Below, piece by piece: positions 23,331 to 32,437 of a DNA stretch of 44,111 bases. The notes under the pieces are model-generated. The model had not been told where the DNA came from. It did no database searches and saw only the letters and a program-made list of their open reading frames with translations. Origin of the DNA: Bacillus sp. AFS001701 (GTDB lineage Bacteria; Bacillota; Bacilli; Bacillales; Bacillaceae_G); contig NZ_NTZO01000020.1 of the NCBI RefSeq assembly GCF_002559405.1, positions 1 to 44,111 of the forward strand, written 5' to 3'. Position numbers and translations under genes: made by a program. Positions within the stretch are counted from its first letter, which is position 1. Each line of letters begins with the position of its first letter.

Positions 23331-23593
23331 ATTAACTTTCCTCCCTTTTCAATAACGTATTATGCAATCTTGGGCTTTCGAATCTTTATAATATATGTAG
23401 ATTTGGGAGTTTGCGGAATAGGCTTTAAGCATGGCTTAAAAATTTTTTGGTGAACATTACAGTCACAACAGTTTCTAATATACTTTTATAACGTGAATCC
23501 TTCCAAAAACTTCCCAATGCTTAATTTAAAATAAGCAGCCAATGGTTGTATTAGAAGTTCAGCTAATGCCTTAATTGGTTAAACTGTTCACAT
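23331..23593. other. Intergenic region without recognised features
   Basis: AT-rich. No frame with a ribosome-binding site, no strong hairpin and no similarity to neighbours was found. Confidence 0.4.
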
Positions 23594-23887
23594 TCACTTA
23601 TGATTCAAAAATGTTTCAATTGCAGTAATTAATTTTGTTTCATCTTTTTTTGTCTTTCCTTCTATTTCACTAGTTGTGAAACTCATTAATTTTTTGTTTT
23701 GATTATAAAATGAAATACTGTATATCCATCCCTTTACATCAGTCTTTTTATTTTGGGCAACTTTAATATCTTTAATATCACTAATAAAGTTATTAATTGC
23801 GTTCTGTTCTGTTATTACTGTGTTCTCCCCATTCTGACCGTTAGTAACTTCAATTTCATTAATTCCATTTAAATTTCCGTGATACAC
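23594..23887 (-). pseudogene. Probable N-terminally truncated secreted protein or lipoprotein
   Basis: The frame (97 residues from a GTG) begins in the middle of what looks like a mature exported domain (GNLNGINEIEVTNGQNGENT...). The frame continues upstream only four codons (SFSE) before a stop, so no signal peptide or lipobox is present. No clear ribosome-binding site precedes the GTG. The composition resembles small Bacillus lipoproteins of unknown function. It could also be a real short cytosolic protein. Confidence 0.4.
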
Positions 23888-24196
23888 TTCCGAGAAACTC
23901 TACCTTCAAATATTTTTAAGTTAATTATATCAATTTAATGACTTATATAATTTGAGGGAATTTTAGATTTTTCCATATAAATTCAGATCATTCTTATGCA
24001 CCATTTATTACATTCTGTCTAAATAAAATAAATAAAAGGCACTGACTAGGTCAGCACCCCACCCTGCGACTATCCGTCACACAAAAAGACTACCTAAGTA
24101 GTCTAAGTAGTCTCTCTTTGTTCAACTATTAAGAAACTATAAAACTAATACTGATATAGTCCTGTCTACGCAAAATAAAAAGTAAAGGTACTATTT
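23888..24196. other. Intergenic region with hairpins
   Basis: It contains TGACTAGGTCA near 24041, and AGACTACC-TAA-GTAGTCT followed by a second GTAGTCT near 24087-24113. A short stem (AGTA/TACT, 24182-24196) before a T-rich run on the minus strand may end the YerD-type gene. No gene is seen. Confidence 0.4.
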
Positions 24197-25792
24197 TTAA
24201 TCTACTTTTTCTACCAATGATTGATAAATTTCTTTCAGTGACCACACTTTCCCTTTTTCATCTTTATAAATGACATGTTCACTTTGAAAATGGGCAGGGG
24301 AATCCAAACCTGCAGCAGCAGCTAACCGAAATAATCCTTCACGCATTGAAATTAGATAATTCGCTGTTCGATATTTTTTTTCATCAATGACAAGGGCTTT
24401 TTGTAAATCAGGATCTGTTGTGGCCACACCGACTGGACATGCATTGGAGTGACATTTTAATGCTTGAATACAACCAATCGTAATCATAAATCCTCTTGCG
24501 ATATTAACAAGGTCAGCCCCCATTGCCAGTGCAATCGCTACTCGATCTGGCGAAAATAATTTTCCTGAGGCTATTATTTTAACTTGGTCACGTACACCAT
24601 ATTTTCTTAAAGCATGATCCATTAAAGGTAATGCAGATTTAATTGGCAACCCTACACTATCCGCCAGTTCCTGGTATGTGGCACCTGTCCCCCCTTCACC
24701 ACCGTCTACAGTAATAAAGTCAGGGCCCTTCCCAGTACTTTTTATATATTTTGCTAATTCATCAGCTTCGTAACCACTTCCAATAACTACTTTCATTCCT
24801 ACTGGTTTTCCAGTTTGTTCACGAATTTGTTCCATAAAGTCAAACAAAGAAGGAAAGTCTTGAAACTCTCGAAAACGATTAGGACTATCAATCGATTTAA
24901 ACGGTTCTACCATTCTTATTCTTGCAATTTCCTCTGTTACCTTTTCCCCATCAATATGCCCACCTCGTGTTTTGGCACCTTGAGCTAATTTAAGTTCAAA
25001 AGCTTTTACTTGAGGAATTTTACTTTTTTCTTTCAAGGCATCCCAATTAAAATTTCCCTCTTCATCTCTAACCCCGAATAAACCTGGGCCAATTTGCATG
25101 ATAATATCAACGCCACCCTTTAGATGGTATTCAGACAAACCACCCTCACCTGTATTCATCCATGTCCCCTTCGCAATTGCTAATCCCTCTGAGAGTGCAG
25201 TAATAGCCTTTTCACCTAGGGATCCATAGCTCATAGCAGACATACCAATCTGGCCTTTTACAATAAAAGGATACCTCGTGTTTTTACCGATCACAATTGC
25301 ATCACTATCATCCAATAAAAATGCAAGTGAATTATTCTTCTCTAATCTTTCTTCCTTCTGTGTAAATAAAGGCTCTTTAATCAATAAATATCGGTTTGTT
25401 GTTACGTTTATTTGCTGGTCCATTTTTAATTCTTCTGACAGTTTTGGAAACATCGAATTTCTAATATAATATCCTTTTTCTTCAAAGTCTCTTTTAGACC
25501 CAAACCCAAGGACATCTCGTTTATATTTTGCTTTTTTGACAATATGCTCATATTCTTCTCTAGAAAAAGGTTTACCTTCTAGGTCATTGTTAAATAAATA
25601 CTGACGTAACTCAGGTCCAATCGTTTCTAAGAAGTACCTAACCCGTCCTATTACTGGATAATTACGGAGTATTGGATGCTGCTTCTGTTTTCGATCGATA
25701 AAAAACAAATATAGTGTACCTATAATTAAAACTAAAAGTATTATGGCCAAAAAAGTGAATCCAAGGATAATTAAAACATTTGTTATATTCAA
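24197..25792 (-). CDS. FMN-binding glutamate-synthase-like protein (YerD type)
   Basis: A 531-residue protein related to the central and FMN domains of ferredoxin-type glutamate synthase (GltS), but with an N-terminal membrane helix (about 5-31) and no glutamine amidotransferase domain. The FMN/2-oxoglutarate site is visible in MSYGSLG, NTGEGG and DGGEGGTGAT, and the 3Fe-4S ligands in CIQALKCHSNACPVG. It is probably a membrane-associated oxidoreductase. Its substrate is not established. The start is TTG after AAGGGGGAAT. It matches B. subtilis YerD in length and layout. Confidence 0.88.
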   Translation of the reverse strand: MNITNVLIILGFTFLAIILLVLIIGTLYLFFIDRKQKQHPILRNYPVIGRVRYFLETIGPELRQYLFNNDLEGKPFSREEYEHIVKKAKYKRDVLGFGSKRDFEEKGYYIRNSMFPKLSEELKMDQQINVTTNRYLLIKEPLFTQKEERLEKNNSLAFLLDDSDAIVIGKNTRYPFIVKGQIGMSAMSYGSLGEKAITALSEGLAIAKGTWMNTGEGGLSEYHLKGGVDIIMQIGPGLFGVRDEEGNFNWDALKEKSKIPQVKAFELKLAQGAKTRGGHIDGEKVTEEIARIRMVEPFKSIDSPNRFREFQDFPSLFDFMEQIREQTGKPVGMKVVIGSGYEADELAKYIKSTGKGPDFITVDGGEGGTGATYQELADSVGLPIKSALPLMDHALRKYGVRDQVKIIASGKLFSPDRVAIALAMGADLVNIARGFMITIGCIQALKCHSNACPVGVATTDPDLQKALVIDEKKYRTANYLISMREGLFRLAAAAGLDSPAHFQSEHVIYKDEKGKVWSLKEIYQSLVEKVD

Positions 25793-26376
25793 TTATAATT
25801 CCCCCTTGAAAAAGTTCCGTAACATAGCTATCAAATTTATTTTAAATTAAAATACTTCTTTCCTACTCTCCTTAATCGGGTTTACATTTTATTCTTTACA
25901 TATTTCCTTCCAATTTATACAATGCTTGCATCATCGAACACACCCAAATTCAGCATAAAACTTTATCTGATCATTTGAATATTCTTCAAGAGAGGTTTGT
26001 ATTTCCTTTCTCTTCCAAATAAGTGGTCTCTCTTTTTTATATAGAGCCTAATATTTTCATTTATAAATATTCAAAAAAACATAAAATAGTCCTCTCATAA
26101 TTGAACTTTAATGCCCCGATTCCAGTGGAAATTTGAAGTGTCTTAGGTCTCGCTCCATAGAAAAACGAGTGAAAACCTAAGTCTTTTTTTCTTTAATACT
26201 AATCTCAAAACAGTCCTGAATATTAAAATCTAATTAACTTTTTATCTTCAAAATAATAAGTTAATAAATTTTCTAGGACGTGTTAATATTCTTCTTGTTA
26301 AATAGTGGAATAATATGGAATACTAAAACTAATAACTATTATTTTAATTGTTGAATAATAACTTCAGGAGTGTCTT
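25793..26376. other. 584-bp divergent intergenic region with two terminator-like hairpins
   Basis: No gene is recognised. Two plus-strand hairpins with T-runs lie at 25989-26038 and 26142-26190. It must also hold the promoters of the YerD-type gene and mprF. Confidence 0.5.
26142..26190 (+). terminator. Terminator-like hairpin upstream of mprF
   Basis: CTTAGGT (26142-26148) with CTCG pairs with CGAG and ACCTAAG (26175-26181), then TCTTTTTTT. No plus-strand gene precedes it, so it may end a small RNA or act as an attenuator. Confidence 0.6.
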
Positions 26377-28899
26377 ATGAATAAGATTCGGATTAGTAAA
26401 GTAGGTTTATTTAAACTATTTTTCATTTCAATATTACTAGTTACATTTATATTCGTTGGAAAAAACGTACTTTTAAACTTCGACTTTAAAATGTTCTTTA
26501 ACTATATGGAGTCTCTTACATTAATACAGTACTTTTTGATTTTTACATTAGGTATTTTAGCTGTATCGCCAATGTTTTTATATGACTTCGTACTTGTAAG
26601 ACTATTAAAATTAGATTTTAGTTTTCGAAAAATACTAATGGTTGCTTGGCTTGCGAATACTTCCTCAAACCTAATTGGTCTTGGTGGGGTTGCCGGTACC
26701 ACCATACGGACTCTATTTTATCGAAAAGATCGCACCGGACCAGAAATTGTTAAAGCAGTGAGTAGTGTTACGATATTCTTACTTTCTGGATTATCGATAT
26801 TGAGCTTAGTTTTATTTACTGGAATATTTGATTTATCATTTTTAAATGAATATAAGTATTTATATATCGCTATAATCATTGCAATTTGTTATTTCCCGGT
26901 TATGTTTTTAGTCGTTTATTTAAAACGTAATTTTTTCTCGGAGAATTTTTCCGCAAAATATATGCTTTCATTGGTTGTCATTTCCTTATGTGAGTGGTCT
27001 TTTATTTTATTATTCATTTACTTCATTTGCTTATTTTTACATATCGACATTTCAATCATTGAGGTTTTACCTGTTTTTTTAGTAGCATCTGTTGCAGCAC
27101 TTTTAAGTATGATTCCAGGTGGTCTTGGGTCTTTTGATTTTATTTTCCTACTAGGTTTTACATACTTTGGAATCGATAAGGAAACGACACTTCTTGTTTT
27201 ATTGATTTATCGTTTCAGTTATTTCTTTTTTCCGTTTGCTTGCGGTATTATTTTAGCTCTTAAATTATTATGGAATAAAATAAATCAATCATTTAATAAT
27301 ATTCCAAATCAAATTTCTACTTATTTAGGGCATAAACTTTTAACGATTTTAGTATTTTTATCTGGCGTTATTCTATTAGTTTCCGCTGCTGTACCAAGCA
27401 TGCTTTTAAGAATTAGTCTTTTAAATTTAATTTTACCTTCGACAATTATTAATATTTCACATTTAATTTCCGTCACAGCAGGCTTTACATTGTTAGGACT
27501 CTCTCGTGGAATTGATTATAAAGATAAAAGAGCATGGTATATTACACTTTTCATGCTGATTGTTGGGGCAGTTACAACGTATTCAAAAGGATTAGATTAT
27601 GAAGAAGCACTTTTTGTATTAGCAGTTGCTTTTATATTATTTATTTCAAAGAAACAATTTTATAGAGAAAGCTTCGTTTTAACTTGGGGTAAGCTTATTG
27701 TTGATAATTTTATTTTATTTTTCTTTTTGGGTAGTTATTTACTTATTGCTTATATCAATCTACCTCAAACAAATGTCAAAATACCTGCTAAATATTTACC
27801 TTATATACTTGTTAATTCGAGAGATATCGTGATTAGTGCAGTTCTTGGTTTTGCAGCTGCTTTATTATTTTTTTATATCGCATTTTTTAAAGTTAAAAGA
27901 AAACAATTTGAATTTATAAATACGAAAGCTGAAGAAGAAAAAATAAAAGAACATTTTAATCAGTATGGTGGTACAGAACTTTCACATTTGGTTTTTTTAC
28001 ATGATAAATATTTATTCTGGGCTCAGGATGAGACAGTATTATTTATTTTTCAGCCATATGCAGACAAATTAGTTATTTTAGGTGACCCGGTTGGTGAAAA
28101 ATCTCGTTTATATCCTGCTATTGAGGAATTATTAAACTATGCTGATCAATTTGGATATACACTTGTCTTCTACCAAGTAAACTCAAATTCACTATCCTAT
28201 TTACATGAAAATGGATTTGATTTCTTTAAACTTGGTGAAGAAGGTTTTACTGATATATCATCATTCACTTTATCTGGAAAACGTAATAAAGGAATTCGTG
28301 CACTTTACAATAAATTTGAACGCGAAGAATATAGTTTTGAAATTATTGAACCCCCTTATTCAAATGAATTTTTTACGGAATTAAAGGAATTATCACAAGA
28401 GTGGTTGAAAGGGCGAAAAGAAAAAGGGTTTTCACTTGGCTATTTTGATGAGGATTACATCAAACTTGCACCAGTAGCTATTATTAAAAACAATGAAAAT
28501 AAAATGATTGCTTTTGCATCTATTATGCCAAACTATAATGAGCATACAATTTCAATTGATTTAATGCGTCATAGAGTTGACGCACCAAAAGGAATTATGG
28601 ACTTTATGTTTGTTAACTTAATTGAATGGTTTAGGTCTAGAAATTTTCATTATTTTAATGTCGGTATGACACCTTTAGCAAACGTGGGTCTATCTAAGTA
28701 TTCTTTTACAAGTGAAAAAATTGCAGCGCAAATTTATCAATATGGACAATTTTTATATCACTTTCAAGGTTTAAGAAGCTTCAAAGAGAAATATGTTAAT
28801 TCTTGGACACCTAAGTTTTTGGCGTATCATAAAAAAACATCCTTACCAATCACAATGCTACAAATAACTTCATTAATTTCTAGGTCTAGAAAAAATTAA
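26377..28899 (+). CDS. mprF: Phosphatidylglycerol lysyltransferase/flippase MprF
   Basis: An 840-residue bifunctional membrane enzyme that uses Lys-tRNA to aminoacylate phosphatidylglycerol and flips the product outward, giving resistance to cationic peptides. The first ~510 residues form about 14 membrane helices, including the flippase motif region MIPGGLGSFDFIFLLG. The cytosolic C-terminal domain (about 530-830, DUF2156, GNAT-like) contains KGIMDFMFVNLIEWF and FNVGMTPLANVGLS. Length is normal. An AGGAG site precedes the ATG. Lysine specificity is the usual Bacillus case and not proven here. Confidence 0.93.
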   Translation: MNKIRISKVGLFKLFFISILLVTFIFVGKNVLLNFDFKMFFNYMESLTLIQYFLIFTLGILAVSPMFLYDFVLVRLLKLDFSFRKILMVAWLANTSSNLIGLGGVAGTTIRTLFYRKDRTGPEIVKAVSSVTIFLLSGLSILSLVLFTGIFDLSFLNEYKYLYIAIIIAICYFPVMFLVVYLKRNFFSENFSAKYMLSLVVISLCEWSFILLFIYFICLFLHIDISIIEVLPVFLVASVAALLSMIPGGLGSFDFIFLLGFTYFGIDKETTLLVLLIYRFSYFFFPFACGIILALKLLWNKINQSFNNIPNQISTYLGHKLLTILVFLSGVILLVSAAVPSMLLRISLLNLILPSTIINISHLISVTAGFTLLGLSRGIDYKDKRAWYITLFMLIVGAVTTYSKGLDYEEALFVLAVAFILFISKKQFYRESFVLTWGKLIVDNFILFFFLGSYLLIAYINLPQTNVKIPAKYLPYILVNSRDIVISAVLGFAAALLFFYIAFFKVKRKQFEFINTKAEEEKIKEHFNQYGGTELSHLVFLHDKYLFWAQDETVLFIFQPYADKLVILGDPVGEKSRLYPAIEELLNYADQFGYTLVFYQVNSNSLSYLHENGFDFFKLGEEGFTDISSFTLSGKRNKGIRALYNKFEREEYSFEIIEPPYSNEFFTELKELSQEWLKGRKEKGFSLGYFDEDYIKLAPVAIIKNNENKMIAFASIMPNYNEHTISIDLMRHRVDAPKGIMDFMFVNLIEWFRSRNFHYFNVGMTPLANVGLSKYSFTSEKIAAQIYQYGQFLYHFQGLRSFKEKYVNSWTPKFLAYHKKTSLPITMLQITSLISRSRKN

Positions 28900-28903
28900 A
28901 TTT

Positions 28904-28941
28904 ACAGCCAGTTAATGTATTGAACATTGACTGGCTTTTTT
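28904..28941 (+). terminator. Terminator of mprF
   Basis: AGCCAGT (28906-28912) pairs with ACTGGCT (28930-28936), followed by TTTTTTA. Confidence 0.85.
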
Positions 28942-29026
28942 ATTGTGAAGAAGCTATTTCCACTTCAAACCTCCTCAATTAATAATCAAAATAAATAAAT
29001 TGGTAAAAAATAATAGTTATTATCGC

Positions 29027-29055
29027 TTGCAAAATTATTTCTCATCAATTATGAT
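29027..29055 (+). promoter_or_regulatory. SigA promoter of ohrR-ohr
   Basis: TTGCAA at 29027-29032 and TATGAT at 29050-29055 with a 17-base spacer. Confidence 0.75.
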
Positions 29056-29067
29056 TGTGTCATATTA

Positions 29068-29081
29068 AATTGTGCACAATT
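29068..29081. promoter_or_regulatory. OhrR operator
   Basis: AATTGTGCACAATT is a perfect palindrome just downstream of the expected start of transcription. It matches the AATTGT...ACAATT halves known for OhrR operators in Bacillus. Confidence 0.7.
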
Positions 29082-29103
29082 AATATAAAAGGATGTCGAT
29101 CGA

Positions 29104-29556
29104 ATGAATAAAGAAAATCAGCTTTTGCTTGAAAATCAACTATGCTTTTCAATTTATGCTTGTTCGCGAGAAATTACTAAATTATATCGTCCAATTTTAG
29201 ATGAGATTGGCATAACGTATCCACAATATCTTGCATTGCTTTCACTTTGGGAAAAAGACCAACAAACTGTGAAAGAACTTGGGGAGACTCTTTTTTTAGA
29301 CTCAGGAACTCTTACACCAATGCTAAAACGAATGGAATCTGCGGGACTAATTTTCCGTAAACGTGATTCAAGTGATGAAAGAAAAGTATTAATTACATTA
29401 ACTGAAGAAAGTATTAAATTAAAAGAAAAAGCTTTCTGTATACCTGAGAAGTTTTTCAAGGAAAGTAATACTACTCAAGAGGAATTTTTAACAATATTAA
29501 ACCAAACAAAAACATTATTAAAGAAAGTCCAACTTGCAAATGAAAATAAAAAATAG
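29104..29556 (+). CDS. ohrR: Organic-peroxide-sensing MarR-family repressor OhrR
   Basis: A 150-residue winged-helix repressor. The reactive Cys14 lies in ENQLCFSIYACSREI, matching the sensing cysteine of OhrR, and the conserved Tyr pair follows in RPILDEIGITYPQY. The DNA-binding part includes LDSGTLTPMLKRMESAGLI and the wing RDSSDERKVLITLTEE. Additional cysteines at 20 and 126 are present, unlike the one-Cys B. subtilis protein, so a two-Cys mechanism is possible. It is followed 26 bases later by ohr, and a palindromic operator lies in its own promoter. Confidence 0.9.
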   Translation: MNKENQLLLENQLCFSIYACSREITKLYRPILDEIGITYPQYLALLSLWEKDQQTVKELGETLFLDSGTLTPMLKRMESAGLIFRKRDSSDERKVLITLTEESIKLKEKAFCIPEKFFKESNTTQEEFLTILNQTKTLLKKVQLANENKK

Positions 29557-29582
29557 ATAATTTATATTAAGGAGAGCTTGTA

Positions 29583-30002
29583 ATGGAAAAATTATATACT
29601 GCTAAAGCAACTGCAACAGGTGGACGTGACGGAAGAGTTATTTCATCTGATGATTTTATTAATTTATCACTTAAACCACCGGTAGAATTAGGTGGTCCTG
29701 GTGGAGCAACAAATCCAGAACAACTTTTTGCCGCTGGCTATTCAGCTTGCTTTGATAGTGCATTAAATTTAGTAGCTCGTAGCCAAAAAATTAAATTAGA
29801 ATCCACATCAGTAACTGCAAACATAACAATTGGTAAAGACCCTGCTGACGGAGGATTCAAATTAGCTGCTCAACTTGATGTAAAAGTACAAGGTGTACCA
29901 ACAGAAGTAGCTGTAGAACTAGTAAAAGCAGCTCATGGTGTTTGCCCATATTCAAAAGCAACTAGAGGAAACATGGATGTACAATTAAGAGTAATCGGAT
30001 AA
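29583..30002 (+). CDS. ohr: Organic hydroperoxide resistance protein Ohr
   Basis: A 139-residue OsmC-family thiol peroxidase that reduces organic hydroperoxides as a homodimer in the cytosol. Both catalytic cysteines are present: Cys56 in YSACFDSAL and Cys121 in HGVCPYSKATR. The conserved Arg18 in DGRVISSD and Glu46 in TNPEQLFAAG are intact. Length is normal. It is transcribed with ohrR, has an AAGGAGAG site, and ends at a strong terminator. Confidence 0.95.
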   Translation: MEKLYTAKATATGGRDGRVISSDDFINLSLKPPVELGGPGGATNPEQLFAAGYSACFDSALNLVARSQKIKLESTSVTANITIGKDPADGGFKLAAQLDVKVQGVPTEVAVELVKAAHGVCPYSKATRGNMDVQLRVIG

Positions 30003-30013
30003 TATTTAGCATA

Positions 30014-30055
30014 ATGGGAGAAGGAAAAGTTTTTACATACACCTTCTCCCTCTTT
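30014..30055 (+). terminator. Terminator of ohrR-ohr
   Basis: GGGAGAAGG (30016-30024) pairs perfectly with CCTTCTCCC (30042-30050), followed by TCTTTCTTT. Confidence 0.85.
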
Positions 30056-30057
30056 CT

Positions 30058-30837
30058 TTATCCTTGTTCCATTATCGTTTCATATTTCAATGAATCGTCT
30101 TTTGTGAAGAATTTTCTATAGGATAGAAGTGTTGAGGAGAATACACTAATTGCAATTGCGCCTATTAAAATACATTCGATTAGCAATTGATATTTAATCG
30201 CATATAAAGGACTTATGCCAGCAAAGATCATTCCCGTCATCGAGCCTGGTAAAGTAACAATTCCTACAGTTTTAGCTCGATCAATTGATGGAATTAAGGC
30301 AGCTTTTATTGAATTTTTTATGACATTATTTGAAGCTTGTTTTGTTGTTGCCCCTAAGCATAATGCAGCTTCAATTTGATCTTTACTTGCCTGAATTTCA
30401 GCCTTAAGTCTTGTTAACGCTAAGCTATTTGCATTCATTGATGTACTAATAATCATACTTGAAATTGGAATAACATATTGAGCTTTTAAAGCAATTTTAT
30501 TTGCTACCAATACGACTCCTAAAGAAATCATGACGCCTAGCAAAATACTAATAAATGAAATAAAAAATGCTCCTTCAATTTCTTGTGACCTTTTACTCGA
30601 AGTATAAGCACCGAATAAAATCATACAAAATAAAATAATGATGACAATTAAAAAATGCTCTATTTGTAGTATGTATTCAAGTACATAACCCATGATCATT
30701 AATTGAATGACGGTCCTTACTGAAGAAACGCCAATGTCTTTTTCAACACCAAGTTTTTGATAATAGGATAATCCGATTGCAATAATAATTAATAAAAACG
30801 TCAGAGATACTCCTGTAATATGCAAATTACCTTCCAT
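30058..30837 (-). CDS. fetB: FetB-type ABC transporter permease (UPF0014)
   Basis: A 259-residue integral membrane permease of the FetB/YbbM family, which with FetA forms a putative iron exporter in E. coli. About six or seven helices are seen. The family core is MIISTSMNANSLALTRLKAEI, followed by IEAALCLGATTKQA and the glycine-rich TLPGSMTGMIFAGISPLYAIKYQ. Two adjacent ATGs are possible. The GAGGTG site is five bases from the second (30837) and only two from the first. It follows fetA by a dozen bases. Confidence 0.88.
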   Translation of the reverse strand: MEGNLHITGVSLTFLLIIIAIGLSYYQKLGVEKDIGVSSVRTVIQLMIMGYVLEYILQIEHFLIVIIILFCMILFGAYTSSKRSQEIEGAFFISFISILLGVMISLGVVLVANKIALKAQYVIPISSMIISTSMNANSLALTRLKAEIQASKDQIEAALCLGATTKQASNNVIKNSIKAALIPSIDRAKTVGIVTLPGSMTGMIFAGISPLYAIKYQLLIECILIGAIAISVFSSTLLSYRKFFTKDDSLKYETIMEQG

Positions 30838-30849
30838 CATTTCACCTCT

Positions 30850-31572
30850 TTAAGCAATTGTAGAAAGAAAATTTCTCCCTAATTCTGTGCTTGGTCTATT
30901 AAAAAACTCATTAACTGGACTCACTTCTACTAATTTACCATCAATCAGTAACCCTACTCGATCAGCTATTTGTTGAACTAGATCCATATTATGTGTAACA
31001 AGAATAATCGTTAAATTTTCTTCTCTTTTTAAAGTTACTAGAAGCTCCTGAATATGTAGAGTCGATTGTGGGTCTAATGCTGAAGTAATTTCATCACATA
31101 ATAAAATAGTTGGTTTCATGGCTATTGCTCTTGCGATCGATACTCTTTGTTGTTGACCAATCGAAAGTGTTGAAGCATTTCGATCAAGTAATTTCGTCTC
31201 TAATCCTACTTTTTCTAATAAAGATTTTGCAACTGTTTTCGAATCTGACTTATCATAGCTACCGTTTAATTTGACTCCAAACAAAATATTATCCTCAACG
31301 GTCCCTTCAAATAATGAAGGAGTTTGTAGGATCATTACAGCACTTTTTCTTAAACTTTGAGGTGTCATTTTGTATATTGATTGTCCATTTAAATGAATTT
31401 CACCTTTGCTTATCGACTGTAATCGATTTAATGTCCGAAGCAAAGTCGATTTCCCCGCTCCTGAAGTTCCAATTAGGCAAAAAATTTCACCCTTATTAGT
31501 TTGAAAATTAATGTTTTTAAGGATCGAACTACCAAGAATATCTACACTTATATTGTTAATTGATAAGGTCAT
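30850..31572 (-). CDS. fetA: FetA-type ABC transporter ATPase
   Basis: A 240-residue ATP-binding subunit. Walker A is GTSGAGKST near residue 36, the Q-loop MILQTPSLF, the signature LSIGQQQRVS near 140, Walker B ILLCDEITSALD, and the switch His in LVTHNMD. Pairing with the FetB-type permease fits an iron or metal exporter. GAGGTG lies seven bases before the ATG. It is downstream of the siderophore uptake operon on the same strand, separated by a modest hairpin, so read-through under iron limitation is possible. Confidence 0.88.
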   Translation of the reverse strand: MTLSINNISVDILGSSILKNINFQTNKGEIFCLIGTSGAGKSTLLRTLNRLQSISKGEIHLNGQSIYKMTPQSLRKSAVMILQTPSLFEGTVEDNILFGVKLNGSYDKSDSKTVAKSLLEKVGLETKLLDRNASTLSIGQQQRVSIARAIAMKPTILLCDEITSALDPQSTLHIQELLVTLKREENLTIILVTHNMDLVQQIADRVGLLIDGKLVEVSPVNEFFNRPSTELGRNFLSTIA

Positions 31573-31593
31573 TTTATTTCACCTCTTACTAAA

Positions 31594-31626
31594 TGAAAGG
31601 TGCCCCATACAAGGACACCTTTTTAA
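31594..31626. terminator. Hairpin between the siderophore ATPase gene and fetA
   Basis: AAAGGTG (31596-31602) pairs with CACCTTT (31616-31622). The T-run is better on the plus strand, so it may only partly stop the minus-strand operon. Confidence 0.55.
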
Positions 31627-31632
31627 AATTAA

Positions 31633-32433
31633 CTAAATTATTTTTCTTCCTCGGCCATGAGGTATGCAAAGTGGCGTTCCGAATAATGGGTCCTTCACAA
31701 TATCGCAATTCATACAGAAAACGTCACAGATTAAGTTCTGATTTATGATGTTTTCTGGATCTCCTTCTGCGTATACTTCACCATTTGAAATTGCAACAAC
31801 GTTGTGTGCATATCGACATGCTAGGTTTATATCATGTAGTACCATAACAATTGTACGCTGCTCTTTTTCATTTAATTCGTAAAGTAAGTCTAATATCTCG
31901 ATTTGATGTGTTAAATCCAAATACGTTGTTGGTTCATCTAATAAAATTGTATCTGTGTCCTGTGCCAATGTCATCGCAATCCAAGCACGTTGACGTTGTC
32001 CACCAGATAAAGAATCGACTAATTGATCTTTTAATTCATACATATTTGTCATTTTCAAAGCATGATTTACTTTTTCTTCATCTTCTTTTGACCATTGTTT
32101 TAACCAAGTTTGATATGGATATCTTCCTTGTTTTACTAATTGAAAAACGGTTAAACCTTCTGGTGCAACAGGACTTTGAGGAAGGATTGAAAGATTACGT
32201 GCAATTTCCTTTGTAGGTCGCTTACTAATTTCTTTTCCATCAAGTAAGATGGTTCCACTTTTTGGTTGAAGTAATCTTGCAAGTGAACGAAGTAATGTTG
32301 ATTTTCCGCAGCCATTAGCTCCAATTAAAACTGTGATTTTTCCTTTTGGGACTTGAAAATTTAATTCGTTTATAATTGTACGATCATCATACGATAACGT
32401 TAATTTTTCTGTTTCGATTGCGCTCGTTGACAT
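31633..32433 (-). CDS. Iron-siderophore ABC transporter ATPase (YusV/FecE-like)
   Basis: A 266-residue ATPase driving the two FecCD permeases encoded immediately upstream. Walker A is IGANGCGKST, the signature is LSGGQRQRAW, Walker B is TILLDEPTTYLD and the switch His is in VLHDIN. A C-terminal cysteine pair (CDVFCMNCDIVKDP) is typical of siderophore ATPases in Bacilli. The ATG at 32433 follows AAAGGTGATAAG and lies four bases after the permease stop. An earlier in-frame start at 32487 would overlap the permease and is not favoured. Confidence 0.9.
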   Translation of the reverse strand: MSTSAIETEKLTLSYDDRTIINELNFQVPKGKITVLIGANGCGKSTLLRSLARLLQPKSGTILLDGKEISKRPTKEIARNLSILPQSPVAPEGLTVFQLVKQGRYPYQTWLKQWSKEDEEKVNHALKMTNMYELKDQLVDSLSGGQRQRAWIAMTLAQDTDTILLDEPTTYLDLTHQIEILDLLYELNEKEQRTIVMVLHDINLACRYAHNVVAISNGEVYAEGDPENIINQNLICDVFCMNCDIVKDPLFGTPLCIPHGRGRKII

Positions 32434-32437
32434 CTTA

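Noticed and set aside
24036-24115. Functional terminator or attenuator near TGACTAGGTCA and GTAGTCT repeats
   Set aside because: The stems are short and lack a clear T-run, and no gene ends into them.
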